A DNA stretch of 64,000 bases. It comes from Glossina fuscipes. Lineage: Eukaryota > Arthropoda > Insecta > Diptera > Glossinidae. Within the stretch, counting starts at the first letter, position 1; the number at the start of each line of letters is the position of its first letter. Under the pieces are notes generated by a model. The model was not told where the DNA came from. It was given only the letters and a program-made list of their open reading frames with translations, and searched no databases. Positions 52,521-64,000 of the stretch are shown piece by piece. The stretch spans positions 1,345,480-1,409,479 of the forward strand of contig NW_023998458.1 in assembly GCF_014805625.2 (NCBI RefSeq), in the 5' to 3' direction. Position numbers and translations under genes: made by a program.

Positions 52521-52759
52521 ATGTTCTCAGTGAATTGTTGAAAAAATACGGTATTAGCGAACTAAAGGAATGATGAAAATTTGGATAGACTGAGATGTTT
52601 TTATATATATATTTTTATAAACGACAAGTCTATGAGAGCTAACTCTTAACAGTTTCTTCAAAAGTCTTTTTAACGAAAGAAAAAAAACTGGCTGTAATTA
52701 GATTTCGATCTCTCCCCAAATAAGTGGATGACTGTTCTAACAAAAAATAAGCTTTTCTA

Positions 52760-53030
52760 TAGCGCCTGGGCGGCCACGCAGCTAAGAAGAGCGACTACAG
52801 ATTCAATGTTGGCGGGTGCAAAGCTCAAGTGGGATAGAGTTTTGTTTAGTCGTAGCGATAGTGGGTGCTAAGTCGGTTGGGGTTTAACTCTTATCGATTG
52901 GGCAGACACCTACTAGAGGCTGCGACCACAAACTCCCTGCCCCTTTTTCTTTCCTTTCTTCTTTCTGACAGTCACCGTGTTATACGAACAGGGGACATCC
53001 CCTAAGTGATTAGCCCGAAGTAAAAAAAGA
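52760..53030. other. GC-richer unidentified segment
   Basis: Begins TAGCGCCTGGGCGGCCACGC, continues with a TAAGAAGAGCGACTACAGA block and ends GACATCCCCTAAGTGATTAG. Composition and abrupt edges suggest an inserted repeat. I cannot name it. Confidence 0.3.
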
Positions 53031-55127
53031 GAAAAATAAGATAATTTATATTTTATAACAAAGTTAGACAAAAATTGTATTAAGTGAAGGGATGTAAGAT
53101 ATTTAATACCAGGTCTTACTCAACTATTACGTTTTAGTTTAATTTAATAAATATTTTGATCAAATCATTTCTGAGATTGCTTCACTTATTTTAGCCATTG
53201 AAAGAAGCGGAACCGGTCACTGTTTTTTATTTTTTTAAGCTTTGAAATTGCTGCGAGAATATTTATGGTTCCACCTTAAGTCAGGTCCAATTCTCTCACA
53301 TTGTCCCCAACTCGATTTGGCATGTATTACTCTCTCAGTCACCACACGTTGTCCCCAAACCCAATATATTGTGTATTATGTATTGATACCAATGTACAAC
53401 AGCGACCATAATTTGCTATATACATCGTCTGTCGTCCGTAACGGGGTACTTCTTCTATGTTGCAACAGGGGCGACAAATTTACGAGGCCCTCAATGCTTG
53501 GTTTTTGACTTTGACGTTTGACCGTCATCAGATTGGTCGGAGTTTTGTAAGATAAAAGTCACATAGAACTGACTTTTTTCTTTTGCATAGACGGAGCCAA
53601 TCGAACAGAGAGAAGGCCATGGTTTTAGAATGAAAAATCTTAATTTAACACTAATTACACCACACCGTGTATAATATTTTATAGCTTACATAGAGCTTGT
53701 TTATCTAAACGTGAAAGAAACTAAGTTATATACGAAAGCAATAACACTATGATTATTTTCATGATTTTGAGAAGAAGTGACTGTGAATCACATCGTGGTA
53801 TCATGCGTTATAAAAGTAAGTTATACAATTGGGATTACATATTTATACCCTACGCTATATTCTATGTACTTTGGGATTTACACAAACGGGAGCCTACAGT
53901 TAATATACGAAGAGAAGATCGCCTGATACCAAATAGTTTAATAGGGACAATATGAATAAAATCCTTCAATTTATTTCTGCCGATCAATGTTTTTACACTT
54001 CAACTGCGATTTTATTTATCCATAATAAAAAAAGCTCTCTCCTCTAATTAAATTGATTAATATTTATATAATATACGTAATTAGCTCTATGCACATATTG
54101 CACAGATATTGAACATTTGAAAAAGTGGTTGAAAAAAAAAAAACTTATTTGCTATTAATATATCATATATAGATATGTATACATATATATATGTAAATAT
54201 ATATAAATAATTAAAAATTAAAACTCTCAGAGATATGAAGATAATTGTATTTAAAAATTAACAAACAGCAAAAGTTTTAATGAAAACGACCATTAAATAA
54301 TGACATTTGTGATGTGGTACAGGAAAATAAATAAACACGAACGAGAAGGAGTAACAGAAAGAGATGGACAGAAAAAGGGGTGATAATATAGGCAATAGTA
54401 CGAACTTTATACACTCTTCATTACAGATTCACATTGTAGAATTCTTCAAGGAATTTACCAACCGATAGCAGCGAGAAAAATGCGATTTTTTGGCGCAAAA
54501 AAAAAAAAAACAACAACAAATTCGAACGCTTTCTTTTATGTTACAGCTCATAGGTGGGTTAAATAGCATCTCAAGCAGTCTGTCAAATCGACTTTGCTTA
54601 GCTGTTGTGTGAAGGATAAATAATAATAAAAATTTTCAAATATATTGAATTTTTTGAAATTAATTTTTTTTGTTTTTTTTCATTTTTTGCAAAAATAATT
54701 CCTTATAATTGGTTTTTGAAATGCACAATTATGAATAATTGAAATATATGATAAATAAACATTTTAAGCAATTTAATCACATATGCACTATATTTATGTA
54801 TACAATACGCATGTATATATAGCGTATTTACATACGGCAATGCATGCAAGAGTTATTGAGAAAAACCACAACTTAATTAAAATGAAATTTATTTTCATTT
54901 ATAATTACGCCAACAATTAAAACCACACAAACCCATACACACGTATTTTTACATATACTCAGATATACATACATACGTTTATATATATATATATATATAC
55001 ATATATATATGTATACATATACTTAAAAATGTTTTTAGTTACTATATACACATCGTTATACATATAGATGCATATACATATACTTACATGCACAAGTGCT
55101 TAAACAAACAGACATACACACATACAT

Positions 55128-55130
<3 letters not shown>

Positions 55131-55166
<36 letters not shown>
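55131..55166. repeat. (TA)n microsatellite in a CATA/TA-rich stretch
   Basis: TA run with flanking ACATACACAC words. The whole 54.9-55.3 kb stretch is of this type. Confidence 0.9.
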
Positions 55167-55679
55167 TATATGTATATATACAACAAATATTCTAAGCATA
55201 AAATACATATGCACATATATGCGTGCATTTCTGTTTAAAATGAAAATTTATTAAATCAAATTTAATACATGTATGTACTATTTATATATATATATATATA
55301 TACATTATATATATATATATACATTAATATAGAAAATCTAATTGGATTAAATGCATATATCATTCACCCAAACAAGATGCTCTATGTACACCAAGGTGAA
55401 AAAAATTATCTCAATCCTTGGATCGGAAATGTATAATAGTAGCCGGACAATCCCCCGGTCAACTAGAATACCGCTAATGGCCAAAATTCTTATCTATTCT
55501 TGATTGGTAACACTACCAACAAGAACAAGAGTTTCCAGGAAAGTCAAATCCGCAATTCCAGATAATATAAAAAAGTTTTGCAAACGTGGTGCTCCTTGGT
55601 TCAGTAGCGCGATAAAGACAATAAAATTTCCAAGCCATATTTTATAAGCATATCCTAAAATTCTGTTAAGACATGGACG

Positions 55680-55790
55680 ACATCAAAGTGTCACTTGCTG
55701 ACACTTTATATCGTCTAACGATCAAACTGAATCGATTTAAACTTGTCCCTCTATGCGTTCGTCCATCTGCCGTTCTATGTAATATATGCA
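55680..55790 (+). repeat. dispersed repeat family A, 5' partial copy
   Basis: AAACTGAATCGATTTAAACT, then TGTCCCTCTATGCGTTCGTC and CATCTGCCGTTC match the head of the family. The downstream blocks are missing. Confidence 0.45.
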
Positions 55791-57513
55791 GTAAATAAAC
55801 AGGATGATATTGAAAATAGGCCAATTCGGCCAAAGAACACAATGTCACGTAAGCTAGGAATAAAACAAAAAGGCAACAATTGACCACGCCTATCCAACAT
55901 TATAGTGTATGAATTTTAACATTTTTTTCAATATGTTTATAACGCGCGGAAACAAGCCTCGAAAATCCCCCAAGAGATACATGGATTCTTAGCCAGCTTT
56001 AAATTCGGAACGCTTTTAAACAACTCAGCCTATTCGTGTGTCCATCTATTCCTTTACCCAACTACGTAGTATCGGTGGTATGCCCACACGCTTACACAGC
56101 AAAAACTGTGGACACCTTTGCTTTTCGTGTTTTGTCCTTGTTACGCATAAAGTACATCATATACACCATAAAAATTTCCACTTTCTTACTGAAAATGGGA
56201 AAAGGCAGCCACGCCCACCTAATAGTATAGACTATAAAAATTTAGTTGTTTTGCCTTTTTTTAGTATTTTTTCTGATAACGAGTATAATATAACCGAATA
56301 TAATTCTCCTATTTGTTCTGCGTTGAAATTCTTATGTAACTACACACAGCAAAATGCTATTGCAATTATATATAATCGCAAACGATAATTATTGATATAA
56401 AATAATTAAGCTAAACAAAATATTCGATCAGTTTCAGGAATGCTCCGAAAATAGCCAATAGGGTTAACGGCGGTCCAGCTGTCCGTTTGCTCGTCTGCCC
56501 ACTCATTTATTCGTGCTTTCATCCATCTGTCTCCATGTGCATGTGGGTGTTCGCTTGTCCATCTCTCCGCCCATCTCTCAAAGCGTCTATTAGCGCTTCT
56601 GTTCACCAATCTGTATGTGCATTTGCCTGTCCGTTGGTCCGTCTGCCCATCTTTCCAATCATATATCCGTGCTCATATTCACCTGCTTGCCTTTAAGTGC
56701 ATGTAGATGCATGTACATTTATCTGTCCGTTTGCCCAACCATCTAAACCTTTATTCACGCCTCTATCTGTCTGTTTGTTTGTATGTGCATATGTGCGATT
56801 TCTATTTAGCCGTTATTGCCGATTTTTTGCTCCTGAGTGTTAGTAGCAAAAAAAAAAAAAAAAAATCGATATAATTAATTTAGTTTCCAGATTATAAACA
56901 ATTAAAATGTAAAATATGGATTAAATAACTCATTGTATAAAATGTAATTAAGTAAAAAGCTTTTAGTATCATAAAAACATAATCTGCATTCATATATAGA
57001 AACACATACTGTCACATGTGCACACATAAGCGCGCACATAGACGCATGTAGAAAAAAACCTACATAACAGCTCTTGATATTTAATATGCCAATGTTTCAA
57101 AGTTGATAGCTGCGATGATTTCATATATACGATAATATATTGATATAAATATCTATTCAAGTCGTTGTTGTTATTATTTAAATAATTGGCATTTTTTTTC
57201 TTTTTTTTTTTATCTATACATATATATATATATACGTGTATATATGAAAATTATTCATAACTAACTAATTCATAAAACAAAATGTAATATATATGCATAT
57301 ACGCATATAAATATAGATAGATATCGGAAAGTAGATTAAAAGGTTCATAAAGTATCTTTCCATATGAAATTAACTGAACGAGTAAAAGCAGTGCTTGCTT
57401 CCTAATCGTCGCAATAAATATTTAAAATGCAAACAAATTAATGAATAAAACCGAACTTTAAGCAAACAATACCACACCAGCAGTGCATTTATATTTACAA
57501 ACCTACACACACA

Positions 57514-57552
<39 letters not shown>

Positions 57553-60500
57553 TATATATATTTATGTGTGTGTATATGTATGCGTATACAAACACATATA
57601 GAGTATGCAGGAGAACTTGTAATTAATGCTTAATAGTACTTTCAGTATCATTGCACACTAAGGCTAATATTTTTGCCCAACTCAGCCACTGGCTATTCGT
57701 GTAATTGTTATTAGGTATAGTATAGTATTATAGCAGCAGCATAGTAGTAGTAGTAGTAATAATAATAACAACACTAACAACAATTTTATTTGAATATAAC
57801 CAAAACGTAAAAACAAACGCATGCACGTATAGTGTAAGTGTGGATGAGATAAGCACATGATAGCTGCATAACACATTTAGTTTAGTTTCTAGTGGCTTGC
57901 TAAGCCATTTCAAACAATTACCACATTTTGCTGGCCAAACGTATTGGTATGTGTGAACATAAACATTATATATATATATGTATATATATATATATACCTT
58001 CAGTTAGTTACAATCAATTAATAGGGCATATGCCTGAAATTGTGAAACACTGCGAGAAATCACATACTTCAAGCCATTAATTAAATGAATTATTTGATTT
58101 CTCTCAATTACTTTTTATAATATTTTCAAGTGTAGCATTTTAGTTGTACAATTTTTATAGCATTAGTTACTTGTGGTTTTGCAATTTGTAATGTGGTTTG
58201 TATTTGATGTCTACATTTGCATATGTGAGAGTATTAAGCATGGACTTGTGTGATTGGTTGTTACGCAATAATCAAGTGCAAATGTCATTTATTTATAATC
58301 AACAATGACAACTTAATTTTATTAAAAAAATGCAGAAAATTTTATTTAATGGCATTGTTTTACACACACATACGCACATCTATATATATATATAAATGCA
58401 AACATAATTACCATCAATATTATTGGCCTACATTCGCTCTGATAATCATATTTCATATAATAGGCAACATAGGCAATAAAAAGTCAACTGTTGTATGACT
58501 ATAAAATCGAAAGCAAAGAAGATATTGAGAGCTCACAAAAAAAACATAAAGAAGAGAGTTTTCTCTCAAACCAAGTCAGACCACATCCATTCTCCACATA
58601 ATTTAAATCATTTGCACGCTTCCTAAGGAAAATCGAAGCACGAAAATGAGAGTCCGTTAAAGCGCTTTCGCTGATCAAGAGTAAATGTTAAGTACCCTAT
58701 TCCCTTTCGCAATGACTTTCTTAAAGTTCAGTGTTATATGAAAAGTTTTTGTTACGATGCTCTGATCTCGCCACTCTCAACAGAGTTCGTCCTTATTCCG
58801 AAGCATATCAGTGTGCCAACACTCTCACAAACATATTTCGAAAATTGACGCCTCCACATTGAACCCAACCCTTCGCGGACAGATATCGCACGCAGCTAAA
58901 AAGAGCTGAAAGCGATTCGAAAAATGCTTCAGAATTTTCGATAATCAAAAAAAAGTTCATCTATGTCAGGTCATTCTGCATATTGCATACACATGCAGAA
59001 CCTCACTATATTGTTTACCGTTAGTGCTGCAGGATACAAAAATTTTTATGCCATCAAGATGTATCTCTTGGTCTCCAAAGCATGCTTGCCTTCACTTGCA
59101 ATACAACTAAGCCAGCGCTTGTGGCAGTCCCCTCTCATATCCCTCGCAAGCTTTTTCTCCCTTTAGACCTAGCAGGGGATTCTCTTTCACGTTTAGTCCA
59201 ATTCGCTATGTTCCTTGAGTAGAATAGCAACCAAACTATTTAAACGAAAGAAAGCATTAATCCACAAAAATGTATCGAGGCGAATTTTCCTTTACGGTTT
59301 CAGTTGATTCACGACGAGTCCAGCTGGTGATTTTTGAAAACAGAAGATATCAGACGAAGCCAACAAGTGTGACTCTTCTTCGCGTCTGTGCAACGAAGTT
59401 TTAGCTCAACGCCTGTGCGCCATCGCCCACAAAGTTCAGCTTGCCGAAATCATCTTCATGATAACTTAAAAGCTAAGCTTAAAAGTTGTGTTCCCTTCGC
59501 CAGCTAATATGCCAAAACTCATCCGCAAGATCTGCAAGAAACTTTAAATTGTAAACGTGAAAGCCCGTTAAAACGCGAAATTCGCGATCTTCTTTAAATG
59601 CCGTGTTCCATTTTTGTGCACATGTTTCTTTAGCACATACCCTCTGTACGTTGGATCTATTCGCTGAGTTTAAAAATCTGAAGCAAATCCTTGTATGCAA
59701 GTTATTCCCATTTGCCCCCTTTAAAGCCACTCATTAAGCTTACATTCAACCGATAGGACCGAGCCACCACTTGCTTTGACACAAAAAATGAAAGAAAACG
59801 ATATTTTATGAACGCATCTTTAAAATACTGAGTGCTGGATATACTAAGGATGTATAGCCTGAAGAGCCCACAATTGCTAGGAGTATGACAGCACACTAGG
59901 AGCACCCTGCGGGTCAGGTAAAATGAAAGAAAACCAATTAAATGCATGCTTAATATGGAAGATCCACAAGTACATAACATAAAGCACACTTAACAAAACA
60001 TACATATATACAGCTTATCATTGAAATTATATCAAGTTGTCAGTATTTTTCTGATTCTGTGGACAAGCATACTTCGATTCCTTATACATTCAGCCAAGAC
60101 ATGCAGGTTTGCTATATCTTTCATTCGTTTGGAGTAGCCAGAGATACAGAGAGGTAAGAATTACGATTTTAGGTTGAACTTGGTTGCCATTTGCGTTGAT
60201 TAGTGGATTTAAAGAAAGAGTTCTGGCAAGTTCAGACCGAAGTACTTTAGAAGAGAAGCTTTTTCTGAGCGAACATTACCATTATTTATAACTTGTGGAA
60301 ACTTGTAGAGCATAACCGTCTAACAATCAACTGTATTCCAAACGTACATGAAGGTTCAAGTGCCAAGACCCTGAACACATTATTAATTTCAAGATTTAGT
60401 GCCATCTGTGAAGGGTGGCGAATGTAGCGAAATTCACGGCATGACACACGTGCGTTGCTGTTCCCGGTTTTTCTACATTTAATTAGCGGAATACGGCCAA

Positions 60501-63390
60501 CCCCATTTCATCAGCTATAATTATTCTTGAGCGCCAATCTACATACAAATATATATATATATATATATATATATTCCAATCCAAGAATGTACATCTTGTT
60601 ACATTGCAGACGCATTAAAGAAAATAGATACAAATAGGGGACATGCCCTGACTGGCTGGACAATATATATTCATGATGCGTGATGAAACTTAACTGTCTA
60701 AAGTAAATAGATATCATTTGACATCAAATTTGTTTATCGTAAACATGTCTCTAAAGCCATATCAATGATTTTAATCATTTCAAATAGAGAGCAAGAGATA
60801 GACAGTTAAATTCAGGTTATAATATGTATAACTTGTGGGATTTCAAGTGCGTGAATCTGTGCTTTATCTTCAGAAGAGGCAAGAAATTTACTTTCTATCA
60901 TCCTATCCAGCAGCCTTCGTTCCTCTCCTTTCCAAAAAAAATAATAACATTTATGTAAAGAATAGTCTTCGCAAACTTGAGTACAACGGCGCCTGACAAA
61001 AATTGAGAGAAGAGGAAAGAAGTTGATTACGATTAAATGCATAAAAATCATCTCACGTTTATCATTACTTATGAGTGCCTAAAAATTGAACTTTTTCTAT
61101 ATAAAAATTTTGTATATAAAACTTCAGTCTTCTGTCTCCCATAAATTACAAGTGCGACTTCTATAGGTTTTATTACTTTACTACTCAATTATCCAAGACT
61201 TCAATTAACAGGAATTACATTTCTTGTCTTTCTTTCAAAAAGGACGGACAAATTGTCACAGTTACATTAGTTGTTCAGTTGCCTTTCTGGGTGTTTACTA
61301 GCGGATAATTGAATATGCAAAAGCTACTCACGCCATTTAATGCAAAAAGAAAAAGAAAAAAGAAAAAAATTAAACTACTATCACACCTCCCAGAAATAAA
61401 TTATTCGAAAATGCACTAAGCAGCTGTAGCGTTTAACGATTGAGTAGCAGTAAATTATAAAACAACCACCGACAGCAACAGCCGCGGCAGCGTCAGCAGC
61501 AGCGGCAGCAAATATTAAAAACTTATTTTAAATTGATTGCGAGTAATGTATTTATAATTATAATGATGGCGGAGGTGTTGTTAATAACAAATTTTATTTA
61601 TATGCTCGCTGCATATAAAAATCTTTTTACAAAAACAACTAAACAATTATTTTAACCAATAAAAAATTTACAAAGAAAACAACGCCACAGCACACGTTCG
61701 CACGTAGTAAAGGAAAAATATTAGAGAAAAACGTTAAAAAGTATACAAGCGTATTAAACTTTAGTAGTAAATATTAATCAAATGCACAAGCGAATAAACA
61801 AACTCATTTGTTTTATGTGTTTGTGTGCGCACGTTATAGCCAACAGCAACGAAATTTTATTATTGGCCAAATAGTAGCAAAACAAAAAAAAAACAAAAAA
61901 ACAACAAAAATCGAAATAAACATTTTATCGCACAATGTTTGGTGGAGCAATTGCCTGAGCCGCCACTGCGAATGTTGTTTTACAAAAAGGAAACAAAAAA
62001 AAAAAAAAAGAAGAAATTTATTGATATTTTTTTGTTGTTTTTTTTCTTCGTGTGCTAGTATACGTGTGTGCTTGTTTGGAATTGTATATTTGTTTTTTTC
62101 TTATCTGCGAGCTTGTATGCCTTGAAGGCGGAGCAAATTGAATAGACAGCATTTATATCATATTCGTACGCAATTTACGCAACATTTCAGGCAAATGACA
62201 AAAATATTTTTAAATCATCAACGAATCATAAATGATTGGAATTTTTTAATTAAAAAAGTAAACATACCAAGGGAAAAAACACATTGCGTTAGTAGGTGAC
62301 ACAGAGTAAATTACAAGGTGTTTGGGTATACTTTTAAGGGCGTTTCCCTGGGCCTTGCCTGCCTCCAATTTATCCTAGACAAGGTCTGTGGCAACATTTA
62401 GTTTTGCGAAAATTTCGCCTAAAGATTCAATTCGCCTCATCACAGAACCTCTTATTCTCTGTCTCCCAAATGCAGCCAAAACTCGCTTAATCCTAAATCG
62501 AAAGGAAAACTTTTTCTGCCCGCCCTGTAATAACATTGTTAAGAAAAAATAAGGAGAAATCTTGAGAAATCTTGCTGTACGTAAACATCCAGGTGGATAA
62601 ATAAGTCTTTGCCGGTTTTTTTTTTATGAGAGAAAAAGCTCTTATCTTAGGAGAAAGTTAAAGAATATTGTTTAGTAAGGGCTCCCCATATCAGATTTTA
62701 TTTCCCATGATTGCATGCCTTGCTTTGCATGCAGAGACCGGAGATAAAACTATAAGTCGAACACATGCCTTTTTGAGATGTTGATCATACTCATAGTGTT
62801 GTTTTCCTATTTGCATTCAAACGTGATGAACCTAGACGATTATGATTCTTGCAAAAGAGTTTCAATTGTTCTCTCATCGATTTGGACATCGCCGCAACTA
62901 GTCGATCGCAATTAGGGCTCGTAAACGTTATCAAATGCTATCAAATTTACTAAGAAATTTGAATTACAAGCAAAAGTTATTAGAATTTTGACTATCGCGT
63001 AATTAAATGCTGGGAATTGACTAAGCCTGACAAAACGCGATCACCACATACATTAATATGGAACACAATCATAAAATTATCTCAACAGAAAACGAGAAAG
63101 ACGAAATTTCGATGCAATGTAATACTGGCTAAGCGCAACGGACCCTTCCGCTTTTGTGCGGATTTGTATCTCTTGTAGTCTGTGAGTAATGAGCAAACAT
63201 CCGATTTTTGCTTCTGAAAACGGAGGTAACTCCTTAATTTACATTGTATTGTAGGCGCGTCCTTTGACCGATTTGGACAATTTGAAATATCAACCGGCGC
63301 GCAAGAGTCGCCAATATTTTTACCAAATTCAAAGTCGATATCGAGTCATTTTTGGGGACGGAAGAATGTTTACCATGCATATTTATGCAG

Positions 63391-63620
63391 AGGGACGGAC
63401 ATGTCTAGATGCCTAAATACAAGATTTGAATTAAGAATAAATATACTGTTGTACGATCGCTGCAGCTTAGCTTTAGATTTCTTGACAGAAATAGAAATTC
63501 AGACATAGAAAGGGACATGCCTAGAGGTTTAAAAATGAATACCCATTATGAATATATATATAGTTTGTGAAATTTCTGCAGCTTCGTCCTGGATGTTGCA
63601 AATGTCTTGACAAAATAATT
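63391..63620 (+). repeat. two tandem units of dispersed repeat family C
   Basis: AGGGACGGACATGTCTAGAT (63391) and AGGGACATGCCTAGAGGTTT (63511) head two units about 120 bp apart. Each continues with AATATA and CTGCAGCTT blocks and TTCTTGACAGAAAT or GTCTTGACAAAATA. The word order is the one I recognise from a common fly repeat; copies are degenerate. Confidence 0.6.
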
Positions 63621-63671
63621 ATATCCCTCCTAACGTTTTGTGGTACCTAATAACACGGAGCGCTTCCATAG

Positions 63672-63712
63672 AGAAAAGTATAGCATACGACCAGAAAAGT
63701 ATAGCATACGAC
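63672..63712. repeat. 21-bp exact tandem duplication
   Basis: AGAAAAGTATAGCATACGAC occurs at 63672 and at 63693, a period of 21 bp, just ahead of the mariner fragment. A replication slip is the simplest source. Confidence 0.9.
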
Positions 63713-63779
63713 AATTTTACTCATAGAGAAAATGCTACGTTACTATACTATCAGCTGATGTGAACCGGTCATGAACCAC

Positions 63780-64000
63780 ATTATTACAGAAGAGGAGATT
63801 TCGAACTACGCTTACGACTCGCAAACAACCGATCAATTGAGCGTATATCGTGCAAAATGTGAGCCAAGACCGAAGAAACCGCACCAAAGTCGCTCAGAAA
63901 TCAAGGTACTGTTAATTATCGTAGTGTTGTGCACTATGAACTCCTTCCGCCCGGCCAAACTGTTAACAAGGAAAATTGTTCGAGTTGGCGGGGATTTCTT
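63780..64000 (+). mobile_element. mariner-family transposase fragment, runs off the window
   Basis: The frame from 63780 encodes a segment aligning with the mariner catalytic start: ITEEEISNYAYDSQ, then a PRPKKPHQSRSEIKVLL block. Near 63915 a deletion shifts the frame and it resumes as VVHYELLPPGQTVNKENC. The first catalytic Asp position (GDES in active elements) reads EEE, and about six residues (WWDWKG-like) are lost at the frameshift. It is inactive. The element continues beyond 64000. Confidence 0.85.

Larger units (their letters stand above)
38073..64000 (+). other. intron following homeodomain residue 44, end not reached
   Basis: The donor GTAAGC starts at 38073. I looked for an exon with the recognition helix (Trp-Phe-Gln-Asn-Arg-Arg after a splice acceptor) on the plus strand and did not find it, so the intron is at least 25.9 kb or my manual scan missed it. 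Contents: a mariner remnant, more family A and C repeats, many AT, CA and CATA microsatellites (notably 51.8-52.0, 54.9-55.3, 57.2-58.4 kb) and AT-rich unique-looking DNA (38.1-42.8, 43.6-48.7, 56.8-63.3 kb) with no gene seen. Confidence 0.7.

Noticed and set aside
59479..59989. Two overlapping minus-strand open frames of 83 and 95 codons
   Set aside because: No motif, no splice logic and a composition like translated AT-rich DNA.

Overview
The window reads as nuclear DNA of a higher fly (Diptera). It is AT-rich and full of microsatellites, with decayed mariner, LINE and LTR-retroelement fragments and the short dispersed repeats typical of large schizophoran genomes. A tephritid-like species is my guess from the repeat texture and the gene; no species marker is present. 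It is a scaffold with one 100-N gap (673-772).

The backbone is one plus-strand gene for an NK-class homeodomain transcription factor, most like NK7.1 by its homeodomain. Two coding exons are present. Exon A (14710-16244, CDS from 14819) encodes low-complexity Q/H/G/N tracts, an eh1/TN-like repressor motif (HGIADILGW) and a CtBP-type motif (QPLNLCV). Exon B (37657-38072) encodes a linker and the first 44 residues of the homeodomain. Donor, acceptor and phase agree: a phase-1 junction makes an Asp codon, and exon B ends in phase 0 exactly between homeodomain positions 44 and 45. The exon with the recognition helix was not found up to position 64000, so the second intron is probably at least 25.9 kb. 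A 5' UTR intron ends at 14709, so the promoter is probably upstream of the window or hidden in 1-14700.

Layout: 1-14709, 5' non-coding DNA with a LINE fragment and dispersed repeats; 14710-16244, exon A; 16245-37656, a 21.4-kb intron; 37657-38072, exon B; 38073-64000, the next intron, truncated by the window. The first large intron holds a GC-richer 231-bp tandem array with LTR-like sequence after it (24.3-25.9 kb), two small minus-strand coding candidates whose products start M(T)CGCC (29.2 and 30.6-31.1 kb), and a gag fragment (31.6-32.0 kb). The second holds an internally deleted mariner (42.9-43.5 kb), more dispersed repeats, and a second mariner fragment running off the right edge.

No tRNA, rRNA, CRISPR or bacterial-type feature is supported. 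The most unusual unexplained item is the pair of nested antisense reading frames with matching CGCC N-termini. Most of the rest is intron containing transposon debris and simple repeats.
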